A DNA stretch of 64,000 bases from contig JALONT010000006.1 in NCBI GenBank assembly GCA_025454795.1, forward strand, positions 1 through 64,000, given 5' to 3'. Made by a program: the position numbers and the translations under genes. The notes under the pieces were generated by a model, which saw nothing but the letters and a program-made list of their open reading frames with translations, was not told the origin of the DNA and did no database searches. This DNA comes from Bacteroidales bacterium. GTDB taxonomy: Bacteria; Bacteroidota; Bacteroidia; Bacteroidales; VadinHA17. Positions within the stretch are counted from its first letter, which is position 1; each line of letters opens with the position of its first letter. This document shows, piece after piece, positions 9,247-17,041 of this stretch.

Positions 9247-10431
9247 CTAGATATACTCAAAGGTGACCTTCTTCATCCATTTTTCTTCAAGCAGCCGGGC
9301 AATGCGTTTTACGACTGTTCGCCGGATCTCAAGATCGACTGGCAGGTTTGGGTCCTGGTGGGCAATATTGATCCTGGTCCCTATGATGAAGTGAATTTCA
9401 TCACTTTCCATTAACATCTTTACAATTTTATCAGCAGGACCTTTGCCAAGGCGTACACTATTATTATATGTCTTCAGAAGCTCATTCACTTTCTGCAGTG
9501 TAAGTATACCTTCTGTTACAAGGTCAATACCTTCAAGGAAGCTTTCCGGAGGCAGTTCAGGGTCTTCAAATATCAGTTCGTCAACAATCTTCCTGTTGAG
9601 TTCCCTGGCAACAATGTCAGCCGTTGTCCCTCCGCAGAGAATGACTTTTCCTTCATACGCTGTGACCTTTGCAGCAAGCTCCCTGTCCTTTTCCTTTTCA
9701 TAAGGCGGGCCCGTGCATATCATCAGCTTGCGTGGTTCCCGGAAATAGATTACTGCACAGCTTATATCATCTTTTGCCTTGTAAACATCATTTTTATGTG
9801 CCATGGTCACTATCTTTCCTGCGAGTGTGATGGCTGAAATTGATAGTTCCCCTGTGACCAGCGTTAAAGCATACGATGCAATATTATCCCTTTCCCATCC
9901 GAAGGGGAATGACTCACTGCCCATTCCGCTCTGTGATACACCGTCGGAACAGATAATAATCCTGTCCTCTTTTTCCGGCAGGAATGAGCATGTCTTTAGG
10001 ATCTTACCGGTATGTTTACCTTTATCCAGGACTACTTTTTTCCAACCGGGATCAAATTCTATGTTTCCTCTCAGGATTATGGTTGAAGGGTTGTCATATT
10101 CAAGAATATTTGCCCGGCCGCTGCTTTCGATATCAACTATCGTGAATGTTGAATAACTGATCTTCCTTTCACTGCATACTGGCAGAGTATTCATAATTAT
10201 TTCCGCAATCCGGTCAACTTCTTTGTGCTCACGGGTAAAATTAAGCGCCATAGTAGATGTAAGCGTGGCCAGGATATTTGCCTTTACACCATGCCCCATA
10301 CCGTCGGACAATACCGTAATTACCCTGTCTTCTTCCTTTATATATCTGTAAAGGAAGACATCGCCGCAGATCCTCTCTTCGTCGTGATTCCTCTGCTGAC
10401 TGTTAACTTCTATGTAAAAATCCTTTTGCAC
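9247..10431 (-). CDS. Hydrogenase-locus PP2C/SpoIIE phosphatase
   Basis: The 394-residue protein begins with a SpoIIE-type PP2C phosphatase domain. The acidic metal ligands are visible in VLSDGMGHG (D43), IICSDGVSQSG near residue 160 and KDDISCAVIYF near 220. The last ~160 residues form a separate domain with the segment VILCGGTTADIVAREL; I do not recognise it beyond its association with such phosphatases. The gene follows the sensory H-cluster gene by 5 bp and is therefore translationally linked to it. This fits the phosphatase-linked group C [FeFe]-hydrogenase sensors of the HydDB scheme as I recall it. It probably relays H2 or redox state to an unidentified phosphoprotein; no cognate kinase or anti-sigma antagonist is encoded here. 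Confidence 0.85.
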   Translation of the reverse strand: MQKDFYIEVNSQQRNHDEERICGDVFLYRYIKEEDRVITVLSDGMGHGVKANILATLTSTMALNFTREHKEVDRIAEIIMNTLPVCSERKISYSTFTIVDIESSGRANILEYDNPSTIILRGNIEFDPGWKKVVLDKGKHTGKILKTCSFLPEKEDRIIICSDGVSQSGMGSESFPFGWERDNIASYALTLVTGELSISAITLAGKIVTMAHKNDVYKAKDDISCAVIYFREPRKLMICTGPPYEKEKDRELAAKVTAYEGKVILCGGTTADIVARELNRKIVDELIFEDPELPPESFLEGIDLVTEGILTLQKVNELLKTYNNSVRLGKGPADKIVKMLMESDEIHFIIGTRINIAHQDPNLPVDLEIRRTVVKRIARLLEEKWMKKVTFEYI

Positions 10432-10436
10432 CCGGT

Positions 10437-12320
10437 TTACTGAGGATTGTTTTTCTGGCTGGTTCTTTTTTTGTAGGACTCAATTATCGAATTGAGCATC
10501 TGTTCGGTTTCAGAGGCGCCTTCGCCGAGGAGAAAACCAATCTTCTGGACCATTTCAAGATTCTTGTCAATTACTTCGCTTACCCTGTTTGTCACCTCTT
10601 CTCCCTGAACCTCAGGTGAGTACAGATCCCGTATAACTGCACCGCACATTTTATTCTTCTTAATCGGGAAGATCGAAATATTAAGCATTTTATCCTCAAA
10701 ATGAACATCTTTACTCACTACAGGTTCATCTTCCTTGATCACAAAAGTGAACATGTTATAGACACTGAACGGAATCAGAGTTTTAATATCGGCACCGGCA
10801 AGTCCCGGAATCACGTCCGATATTGCCTTTGCGTCCTCTCCTATGATATTGATGAAGCTCTGGTTTGAATGGAGTATCTTCAGGTTATTATCCACTATTA
10901 CCACTCCTGTGGGAAGCTTTTCAAGCATATTATTCATCATGTCTGATGTACTCTGCGCGACCTCCTTTTCTCTGAGTGCAAGCTCTTCTGATTCCTTCAG
11001 GGCTTTCTTGGTTTCTGCCAGTTTCCTGTTCGTTTGCCTAAGAGTTTCAATATATTCCTGTTTATTTTTCAGGTTGAAGGTGTGGCACATTTCGGGTATA
11101 GCCAGACCCTTTGCTACAGTTGAGGCAAAATCGCGGCAGGATAAATATCCGCAAGCACCACAATTTAATTCTTCTTCAGGATTAAGTTTTCCAACAATTT
11201 TCAGAACTTCATTTATAGCCTCTTCGGGAGGTTCGGGGATTCTCTGATCGTTTGCTGAGAAGGTTCTCGAAAAGTCCAGCTTCAGCCATTTATCCATATT
11301 TTTCTGCCAGAGAGTCTTATCAAGAGTATCGATTCTCTTCTCCGAATAACGGCTTACGAGCGCCCTTCTTTTGAACTTTTCCTTATGATTCTCCATCCCC
11401 GGACCCAGCAGACAGCCATGGCAGAAAAAGAGATTAAAATGGTGAAGAATTGTTTCAGTGTATTTGTCAAAATCGTTAATTGCCTCAAGGATATCCTCTT
11501 TCCCGGAGGCTGTGATGACTCTGCTTGAAACCATATCACGCTTGATGCCACCGGCTTGTATTATACCTGCAGGAACAGGATAAAGGGCTCCCCAGTAACC
11601 ATACGGAGGATCAAAATCCGACATCTTTACCAGTCTCTCCTGGATACTGAACTCTTCGAAAAGCTCTCTTAATTCAATAAATGTAAGTACCCCTTCGACC
11701 AGATTTCCTGAATCATAATTCTTTGCCTCATCCTTGGCATCAATACATGGACCAATCTGGATGATTGCAACATCTGGCCCATACAACTTCCTCACTACCA
11801 TAGCGGTAGCGATCATTGGCGATACGAGAGGTGCAAGGTTTGGTGTCAGCTCAGGATGAAACTTTTCAACGAGTTTGACAATGGCGGGACAGTTGGCGGT
11901 GATATAATATTTTCCTTCTGCTTCACTGAAGAGTTCAGCGTATTTGTTGGCAATAATATCAACTCCGAAAGAAACCTCATGAACATAATCAAATCCAAGC
12001 GAGCGGATCATTGCAACAAATTTTCTATAGTCTGTTATATCGTCAAATTCAGAAGCAATGCTTGGTTCGATAAGGGCAGCAAGCTTTTTCCCGGATGAAA
12101 ACAGAGCCCTGACCTGTTCCTTTGAGTCGCGGAACTCAATTGCCCGCGGGGAACAGGAGACATAGCACAAACCACAACCAATGCATCTGTTCGAAAGGAT
12201 AGTCGGATGCGCTTTCTGTGGTTTAACCTCGATGGCATTTACAGGGCATACCCTGACACAGGAATAAGAGTTCCTGCATTTCGTATCATCAATATTGAGA
12301 ACCGGATTATTGTCGTTCAT
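10437..12320 (-). CDS. hydS: Sensory [FeFe]-hydrogenase-like protein with PAS domain (HydS type)
   Basis: The 627-residue soluble protein has an N-terminal ferredoxin domain, an Fe-hydrogenase large-chain domain (about 75-370), a four-cysteine Fe-S domain (CGACGYLSC, near 390-415), a coiled coil and a PAS domain (about 465-570). The H-cluster ligands survive: C144 in TANCPA, C192 in GPCIDAKDE and the two cysteines of FCHGCLLGPG. The proton-transfer cysteine before C144 is N143, as expected for sensory rather than catalytic enzymes. In the first ferredoxin motif (CRNSYSCVRVCP) the second cysteine is serine (S18), while the second cluster (C46, C49, C52, C56) is intact. It is co-transcribed with the 84-residue [2Fe-2S] protein and the phosphatase, forming a likely redox/H2 sensor-phosphatase arm. 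Confidence 0.88.
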   Translation of the reverse strand: MNDNNPVLNIDDTKCRNSYSCVRVCPVNAIEVKPQKAHPTILSNRCIGCGLCYVSCSPRAIEFRDSKEQVRALFSSGKKLAALIEPSIASEFDDITDYRKFVAMIRSLGFDYVHEVSFGVDIIANKYAELFSEAEGKYYITANCPAIVKLVEKFHPELTPNLAPLVSPMIATAMVVRKLYGPDVAIIQIGPCIDAKDEAKNYDSGNLVEGVLTFIELRELFEEFSIQERLVKMSDFDPPYGYWGALYPVPAGIIQAGGIKRDMVSSRVITASGKEDILEAINDFDKYTETILHHFNLFFCHGCLLGPGMENHKEKFKRRALVSRYSEKRIDTLDKTLWQKNMDKWLKLDFSRTFSANDQRIPEPPEEAINEVLKIVGKLNPEEELNCGACGYLSCRDFASTVAKGLAIPEMCHTFNLKNKQEYIETLRQTNRKLAETKKALKESEELALREKEVAQSTSDMMNNMLEKLPTGVVIVDNNLKILHSNQSFINIIGEDAKAISDVIPGLAGADIKTLIPFSVYNMFTFVIKEDEPVVSKDVHFEDKMLNISIFPIKKNKMCGAVIRDLYSPEVQGEEVTNRVSEVIDKNLEMVQKIGFLLGEGASETEQMLNSIIESYKKRTSQKNNPQ

Positions 12321-12336
12321 ACTTATACATGCCTGT

Positions 12337-12591
12337 TTATTTAAGTCTGGCTAATTCCTGTTCAAGGATCTGCTCAATCCTGGTAAGCGTTACTCCCTCT
12401 TTTAATGTATCATTTATCATCAGGTTGGGACCATTACTGCAATGACCCATGCACCGCGCACCTTTGAAAGTTACCTTGTCGTCGAGATGATTCTTCTTAA
12501 GATATTCCCTGATAAACATCACCACCTCCTTGTTTCCCCTTGAAAAGCAGGAACTTCCAAGGCAAATATGCATTTCAGTACCCTGAGCCAT
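12337..12591 (-). CDS. Small thioredoxin-like [2Fe-2S] ferredoxin
   Basis: The 84-residue protein matches the C-terminal [2Fe-2S] domain of NuoE/HydC. The four cysteines are in CLGSSC (residues 10-15) and CMGHC (near 47-51), followed by the NGPN segment typical of the fold. It probably passes electrons to the sensory H-cluster protein encoded 17 bp downstream. It is the first gene of the leftward operon, and a minus-strand promoter box at 12624-12631 lies 33 bp before its start. Confidence 0.88.
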   Translation of the reverse strand: MAQGTEMHICLGSSCFSRGNKEVVMFIREYLKKNHLDDKVTFKGARCMGHCSNGPNLMINDTLKEGVTLTRIEQILEQELARLK

Positions 12592-12599
12592 CTGTTTTA

Positions 12600-12617
12600 C
12601 TGTTCATTAATAAACAA
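12600..12617. promoter_or_regulatory. Weak candidate Rex operator before the leftward operon
   Basis: The 18-bp CTGTTCATTAATAAACAA has the Rex layout of two 7-bp halves around a 4-bp spacer. Against TTGTTAA and TTAACAA the halves match at five and six of seven positions. It would overlap the transcription start expected from the -7 box at 12624-12631. This is a pattern match only. Confidence 0.35.
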
Positions 12618-12623
12618 CAACCC

Positions 12624-12631
12624 CAAAAGTA
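12624..12631 (-). promoter_or_regulatory. Candidate -7 box TACTTTTG of the leftward sensor operon
   Basis: Read leftward, 12631-12624 is TACTTTTG, a match to TAnnTTTG, 33 bp before the start of the [2Fe-2S] protein gene at 12591. The identical octamer precedes pheT at 47392-47399. Confidence 0.5.
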
Positions 12632-12740
12632 CGAATTATTTTCGAGCTGTGCATAGGCAGTGGAAACGTAAAAATCAAAGATCTAACTATATATAAGGTA
12701 TAGATTCAATTAAGTAGATCATTTAGGGTTGAAGTAAGCC

Positions 12741-12782
12741 AATATCCTGCATCAAGCATAAACAATTAAATGACAGGATATT
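12741..12782. repeat. 9-bp inverted repeat AATATCCTG
   Basis: AATATCCTG at 12741-12749 and its reverse complement CAGGATATT at 12774-12782 form perfect 9-bp arms around 24 bp. A third copy (direct) sits at 12883-12891, touching the hydC start codon. The arrangement suggests a protein-binding motif distinct from Rex, such as a site for a locus regulator; this is inference. Confidence 0.6.
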
Positions 12783-12819
12783 ACAAGAGTTTTATTCTTA
12801 ATATTTATTAATTCTTCCA

Positions 12820-12854
12820 TTGTTAATAAAAAAACAATGTTATTTTATTAACAA
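12820..12854. promoter_or_regulatory. Tandem Rex-like operator
   Basis: Positions 12819-12831 and 12843-12855 are perfect 13-bp inverted arms (ATTGTTAATAAAA / TTTTATTAACAAT). The same stretch reads as two 18-bp Rex-type sites, 12820-12837 and 12837-12854. Each has one perfect half (TTGTTAA or TTAACAA), one 5/7 half and the usual 4-bp spacer, and they share base 12837. They end 8 bp before the -7 box at 12862, where a bound repressor would block transcription. A rex gene lies downstream in the same operon direction (20702-21325). Confidence 0.7.
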
Positions 12855-12861
12855 TAAATAT

Positions 12862-12869
12862 TATATTTG
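12862..12869 (+). promoter_or_regulatory. Candidate -7 box TATATTTG of the hydC operon
   Basis: TATATTTG matches the Bacteroidetes -7 consensus TAnnTTTG and lies 22 bp before the hydC ATG. The same octamer precedes hydG (22285-22292) and the xdhC-like gene (61684-61691). The -33 region falls inside the tandem Rex-like operator. Confidence 0.6.
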
Positions 12870-12891
12870 TATATAAATTTAAAATATCCTG

Positions 12892-13362
12892 ATGAGTACA
12901 GAGGTTGACATAATTCTTAGGAAATACAAACCAGGCAGGAGGGAGGATCTGATTCCGCTTCTTCAGGAAATACAGGATGATAACGGGTATCTTTCAGAAG
13001 ATACGATCATTAAAGTAGGCGCTTTTATCGGACTGAGTACTACAAAGATTTACGGACTTGCCACTTTTTATGATCAGTTCAGGTTTGTCCCGGCGGGAAA
13101 GATACAGATAAAGATATGCCATGGAACTACCTGTTTTCTGAACGGATCGCAGGCTATAATAAACAAGATTAAAGAAGAGACTGGCCTTATGCCGGGACAG
13201 ACCGGCAGGGACGGGATTTTCAGCTATGATATTGTCACCTGTATGGGTGGATGCAATAATGGCCCTGTGGTAAGCGTGAACGGTGAATATCATCCTCATA
13301 TTAAGCCCGAACAGCTTCCGGAGCTGATAAGAAAGCTCAGATATATCATTGAGAATGACTAA
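12892..13362 (+). CDS. hydC: HydC/NuoE-like [2Fe-2S] subunit
   Basis: The 156-residue protein is the small thioredoxin-like subunit of a HydABC-type (NuoE-like) complex. An N-terminal helical domain (residues 1-70) is followed by the [2Fe-2S] domain with intact ligands in CHGTTC and CMGGC. In bifurcating hydrogenases this subunit relays electrons next to the flavin subunit HydB. The start ATG follows the promoter box by 22 bp. Its TAA stop is immediately followed by the hydB ATG, showing translational coupling. Unlike hydB and hydA in this operon it shows no loss of key residues. Confidence 0.92.
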   Translation: MSTEVDIILRKYKPGRREDLIPLLQEIQDDNGYLSEDTIIKVGAFIGLSTTKIYGLATFYDQFRFVPAGKIQIKICHGTTCFLNGSQAIINKIKEETGLMPGQTGRDGIFSYDIVTCMGGCNNGPVVSVNGEYHPHIKPEQLPELIRKLRYIIEND

Positions 13363-15297
13363 ATGGAAGATTTAAAGAAATTTCTGACTGAGAAGGTTCT
13401 TCTGTTCGAATCCGATACGCTGCCTTCTGAAACTGAAAAGGTTCTTCAGCAGGTCAGACGCGAAAAAACGGATAAAGCAGTCATTTTTATCTCTTCGGGA
13501 ACAAGCAGCGTAATTGCCGGGGCTGAAAAAACATGGGCAGCTCTCAGGTCATATATTGATGATACTGAACCCGGGACAGAACTTGTAAAGGTAGGTTGTA
13601 CCGGACCATCCAACTATGAGCCCCTGGTTTGTATCCAGCTTCCCGGGAAAAACAAATTATATTTCAGAAACATAACTGAAGAGAAGGTTGATCCTTTATT
13701 GAATGGTGTATTTCACAGCGATATAAACAAGGATGATCTTGTAGGTCAGAGCGGATCAAGAGGATTTGAACTGTGGCCGGGGATCCCCTTTACAGAAGAA
13801 CTTGCCTTCTTTTCGCACCAGAAGAGAGTGGTCCTTAACAATTGTGGCTGCTATGATCCTGAAAGCATTGAGGAATATATTGCCCGTGGTGGGTACCGGG
13901 TTTATGTTAAAGTCATCAGGCACTATACCTACGAAGAGGTCTGCAATATCATCGAACGGAGCGGTCTGAGGGGCAGGAGCGGAGGAGGATATCTCACCGG
14001 GCTTAAATGGAAACAGGCTCTCAATGCAGGAGCCTCTTCACGGTATCTTGTATGTAATGCAAAAGAAAGCGATCCGGGTGCTTTTACAGACAGAACAATA
14101 CTTGAAAGCGATCCTCACAGGCTGATCGAGGGGATAGCTATCGGCGCATATGCTATTGGAGCATCGACAGCTATTGTGTTCTTCAGGCAAGGGTCAGAAC
14201 ATGCAAGGAAAAGGCTTCAGAAAGCAATAGACACAGCAAGGGATTATGGGCTTCTTGGACACAACATTCTATCAAGCGGGTATAATCTCGACATCATCAT
14301 AAGAAAAGAGCCGGGAGCTTTTGTCTGCGGCGAAGAAACAGCCCTGCTAAACACCCTCGAAGGTAAGAGGGGAATGCCTCAGTTGAAGCCTCCCTATCCG
14401 ACAACAGCCGGACTTTTCGGGAAACCGACAGTTATTAACAATGTCGAAACATTGATGAATGTTCCGCTTATTATGCAGAATGGACCTGAATGGTTTCGCA
14501 CAATCGGAACGGAAAACAGTCCCGGAACCAAAATTTTTGCCATAGCCGGTAAAGGACGCATGACAGGTGTTGCGGAAGTTGAAATGGGTACTACATTCAG
14601 GTCGATTCTTGCAGATATTGCAGACGGGTTAAAGGAAGGTAAAGAGTTTAAGGCTATTATGCTGGGTGGGGCATCAGGATCATTTATAACGACTGAGACC
14701 CTTGATATGACTGTCGATTATGATGTTTTGCATGAAAATGGAATAGGCATGGGATCGGGTGGATTCGTGATTATCGATGAAAACACCTGCATGGTCGACC
14801 TTGTCCGGTATTATATGGAATTTATCCGTAACGAGAGTTGCGGCAAATGCATCCCCTGCCGCGAGGGTACAGGGCGTATGCTTGAGATACTTGAGAGTGT
14901 GATCAGGAAACCTTTAAACGAAGAATCAGGGACCACCCTTGAACGTTTTAAAGGTGTCATGCAACTTGAGACCATTGCATCAGTAATGAAAGATACGTCT
15001 CTTTGTGGACTGGGACAGAATGCTCCGAATCCATTTATGAGTGCTTTGAAAAATTTCAGGGAGGAGTTCGAAGAACATATTTTTGACAGGAAATGCAGAG
15101 CCAATATCTGCCGTGGTCTCCGGTCCTTCTCAATAGATGTCGATAAATGTACAGGATGTACCGCCTGTGCTGCAAAATGCCCGGTTAATGCGATTTACGG
15201 AACACGGCTTCAACCATTTTTTATTGTTGAAGAGAAGTGCATTGGCTGCGGTATATGCTTTGATATTTGTAAGTTCAGCGCAATAAACGTTAAATAG
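13363..15297 (+). CDS. hydB: HydB/NuoF-like FMN- and NADH-binding subunit
   Basis: The 644-residue subunit has a thioredoxin-like N-terminal domain, the NuoF NADH/FMN domain (GLRGRSGGGYLTGLKW near residue 202; CNAKESDPGAF near 228), the SLBB region, the four-cysteine cluster of ESCGKCIPCREGTGR near 490 with a partner cysteine in SLCGLG, and two C-terminal [4Fe-4S] motifs (CTGCTACAAKCP, CIGCGICFDIC). It should exchange electrons between NAD(H) and the Fe-S chain. Oddly, three of the four cysteines expected in the N-terminal [2Fe-2S] site are serines (S44, S49, S83; only C79 remains), so that cluster is probably absent. The flavin-site segment reads NAKESDPG where family members I recall have NADEGDPG. 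It is coupled to hydC and followed by hydA after 5 bp. Confidence 0.92.
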   Translation: MEDLKKFLTEKVLLFESDTLPSETEKVLQQVRREKTDKAVIFISSGTSSVIAGAEKTWAALRSYIDDTEPGTELVKVGCTGPSNYEPLVCIQLPGKNKLYFRNITEEKVDPLLNGVFHSDINKDDLVGQSGSRGFELWPGIPFTEELAFFSHQKRVVLNNCGCYDPESIEEYIARGGYRVYVKVIRHYTYEEVCNIIERSGLRGRSGGGYLTGLKWKQALNAGASSRYLVCNAKESDPGAFTDRTILESDPHRLIEGIAIGAYAIGASTAIVFFRQGSEHARKRLQKAIDTARDYGLLGHNILSSGYNLDIIIRKEPGAFVCGEETALLNTLEGKRGMPQLKPPYPTTAGLFGKPTVINNVETLMNVPLIMQNGPEWFRTIGTENSPGTKIFAIAGKGRMTGVAEVEMGTTFRSILADIADGLKEGKEFKAIMLGGASGSFITTETLDMTVDYDVLHENGIGMGSGGFVIIDENTCMVDLVRYYMEFIRNESCGKCIPCREGTGRMLEILESVIRKPLNEESGTTLERFKGVMQLETIASVMKDTSLCGLGQNAPNPFMSALKNFREEFEEHIFDRKCRANICRGLRSFSIDVDKCTGCTACAAKCPVNAIYGTRLQPFFIVEEKCIGCGICFDICKFSAINVK

Positions 15298-15302
15298 CTT
15301 TT

Positions 15303-17024
15303 ATGCTTTTCACAATTCAGGTAAATAATAAGAAAATAAAGGCAGAGAAAGGAGAAACCATCCTTTCAGCCCTTAACCGCAACGGTATTATTATACCTAC
15401 TCTCTGCAGGATGAAGGATTTCACTCCTACAGGTGCCTGTAGAATGTGTGTTGTGGAAGTGGAAGGCCGTGAAAGACTGGTAACAGCCTGTTCCCAGCCT
15501 GTTGAAGAATGGATGAAAATAAAAACTCATTCACCAAGAGTCATTACAGCAAGAAAAACAAACGTTGAGCTTCTGCTTTCAAATCACCCCGATGATTGCC
15601 TGTATTGCGATAAAAACCTGAACTGCGAATTGCAGCGTTTGTCTGAAGAGTTGAATATAAGGGAAAGGCGCATACGTGCAAAGAAAATTAAACCGAGGCT
15701 TGATCAGTCAAGTCCTGCAATTGTCAGAGAATTGTCCAAATGCATTCTTTGTGGAAGATGCGTGAGAGTATGCGAAGAGGTAATAACCTCTACCTCACTT
15801 GATTTTATTAACAGAGGAAGCCTGACGCATGTCGGTCCGGCAATGGACCGCGATTTCAATTTCTCCAGTTGCATCCATTGCGGACAGTGCGTACTTGTCT
15901 GCCCGACCGGAGCACTCCATGAAAAACATAATATCAGTGAGGTCCAGGAGAACCTGAATAATCCTGATATTATCAAGGTTATCCAGTATTCACCTCTGGT
16001 GACAACAGACATTGCCGATGAGCTTGGAATAAAGTATAACAGGGAGTTTGACAGGATACTGAACTCGATTCTCAGGAAGATCGGCTTTGATAAAGTTTTT
16101 ACAACAGGAACAGGAACAGATATATGTATTACCGAGCTTGCTGCTCAGCTTAAGGAAAAATTTGATAACAAGTCAGATACACCATTATTTATTTCAGCAT
16201 GCCCTGCCTGGGTAAAATTTGCCGAGCAATTCATGCCATCTGTAATTCCGCAGCTCTCAACAGTAAAATCTCCGCAGCAGATTACAGGAGTACTCATTAA
16301 AACTCTAGTTGCCGGAGAGGCAGAAGTTAAACCTGAGAAGATATTCTCGGTTTCTGTCTCACCATGCATGGCCATGAAATTCGAAGCCAGGCGTGATGGT
16401 ATGATGCGCAAAGGTATCAGTGATGTTGATTCTGTGATGACTGTCAGAGAACTTGGGAGGCTGATCAGGTTGTATGGGATTGATGTTACTAATGTGGAAC
16501 CTGAACCTGCTGATGATCCGATGGCAGGAAGAAGCTCCTCCGCTGCACTTGCAGAAGTATCAAGCGGGATGACTGAAGCAGTAATCAGGTTGCTCTTGTA
16601 TTCGGATCTTAATAAGGATGCGGATAAGCAGCTTTTTAAGAAAATCCGGTCGGGTGGTTCATTCAGGGAAGCTGCTTTCCTGATTGGCCAGAATGAAGTT
16701 ACAACGGTAGTTGTAGACGGACTTACAGGACTGGAAAAATTAAAGTCATCCATAGCTTCCGGTAAAAAGTATGACCTTGTTGAAGTCATGACTTGCCCGG
16801 GAGGATGCATCAACGGAGCTGGTCTTTCATTCAGCACTTCAAAGAATGACATTAAAAGCCGTGCTAAAACGATCTGGCAGGCAGATGAGTCAGATGCCAT
16901 AAACCTGCCATGTAAATCGCCGGTACTTAGAAATCTGTACGACAAGCTTATTAAAGAAAATAAGGAGATATCGGACAAAAAGATATTTTACACTCATTTT
17001 GAACAAAGGAAAGTGTTACTGTAA
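15303..17024 (+). CDS. hydA: HydA-like [FeFe]-hydrogenase catalytic subunit with altered active site
   Basis: The 573-residue protein has the full modular layout: an N-terminal [2Fe-2S] domain, a His-Cys3 [4Fe-4S] motif (HPDDCLYC...C), two [4Fe-4S] clusters (CILCGRCVRVC, CIHCGQCVLVC), the H-cluster domain and the small-subunit domain. The four H-cluster cysteines are present at C300, C355, C498 and C502. However, the proton-relay cysteine is alanine (A299 in ISACPAW), the relay glutamates are L279 and Q282, the CN-ligand lysine is M358 and M353 is serine. S319 is kept. Numbering happens to match Clostridium pasteurianum CpI without gaps from 279 to 361. H2 turnover may therefore be weak or lost. 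It is the third gene of the hydCBA operon and is followed by an H-cluster sensor kinase. Confidence 0.88.
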   Translation: MLFTIQVNNKKIKAEKGETILSALNRNGIIIPTLCRMKDFTPTGACRMCVVEVEGRERLVTACSQPVEEWMKIKTHSPRVITARKTNVELLLSNHPDDCLYCDKNLNCELQRLSEELNIRERRIRAKKIKPRLDQSSPAIVRELSKCILCGRCVRVCEEVITSTSLDFINRGSLTHVGPAMDRDFNFSSCIHCGQCVLVCPTGALHEKHNISEVQENLNNPDIIKVIQYSPLVTTDIADELGIKYNREFDRILNSILRKIGFDKVFTTGTGTDICITELAAQLKEKFDNKSDTPLFISACPAWVKFAEQFMPSVIPQLSTVKSPQQITGVLIKTLVAGEAEVKPEKIFSVSVSPCMAMKFEARRDGMMRKGISDVDSVMTVRELGRLIRLYGIDVTNVEPEPADDPMAGRSSSAALAEVSSGMTEAVIRLLLYSDLNKDADKQLFKKIRSGGSFREAAFLIGQNEVTTVVVDGLTGLEKLKSSIASGKKYDLVEVMTCPGGCINGAGLSFSTSKNDIKSRAKTIWQADESDAINLPCKSPVLRNLYDKLIKENKEISDKKIFYTHFEQRKVLL

Positions 17025-17041
17025 TTTAATAGTGATTCCCA

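Larger units (their letters stand above)
12592..12891. promoter_or_regulatory. Divergent regulatory region of the two hydrogenase operons, 300 bp
   Basis: This AT-rich spacer separates the leftward sensor operon (start 12591) from the rightward hydC operon (start 12892). It contains a promoter box for each direction (12624-12631 and 12862-12869), two back-to-back Rex-like operators (12820-12854), a weaker Rex-like site (12600-12617), and three copies of the 9-mer AATATCCTG (12741-12749, inverted at 12774-12782, and 12883-12891). No coding sequence was seen. Confidence 0.8.

Noticed and set aside
16145-16978. 277-codon open frame on the minus strand
   Set aside because: It is antisense to hydA with no recognisable domain; the hydA frame has clear conserved motifs.
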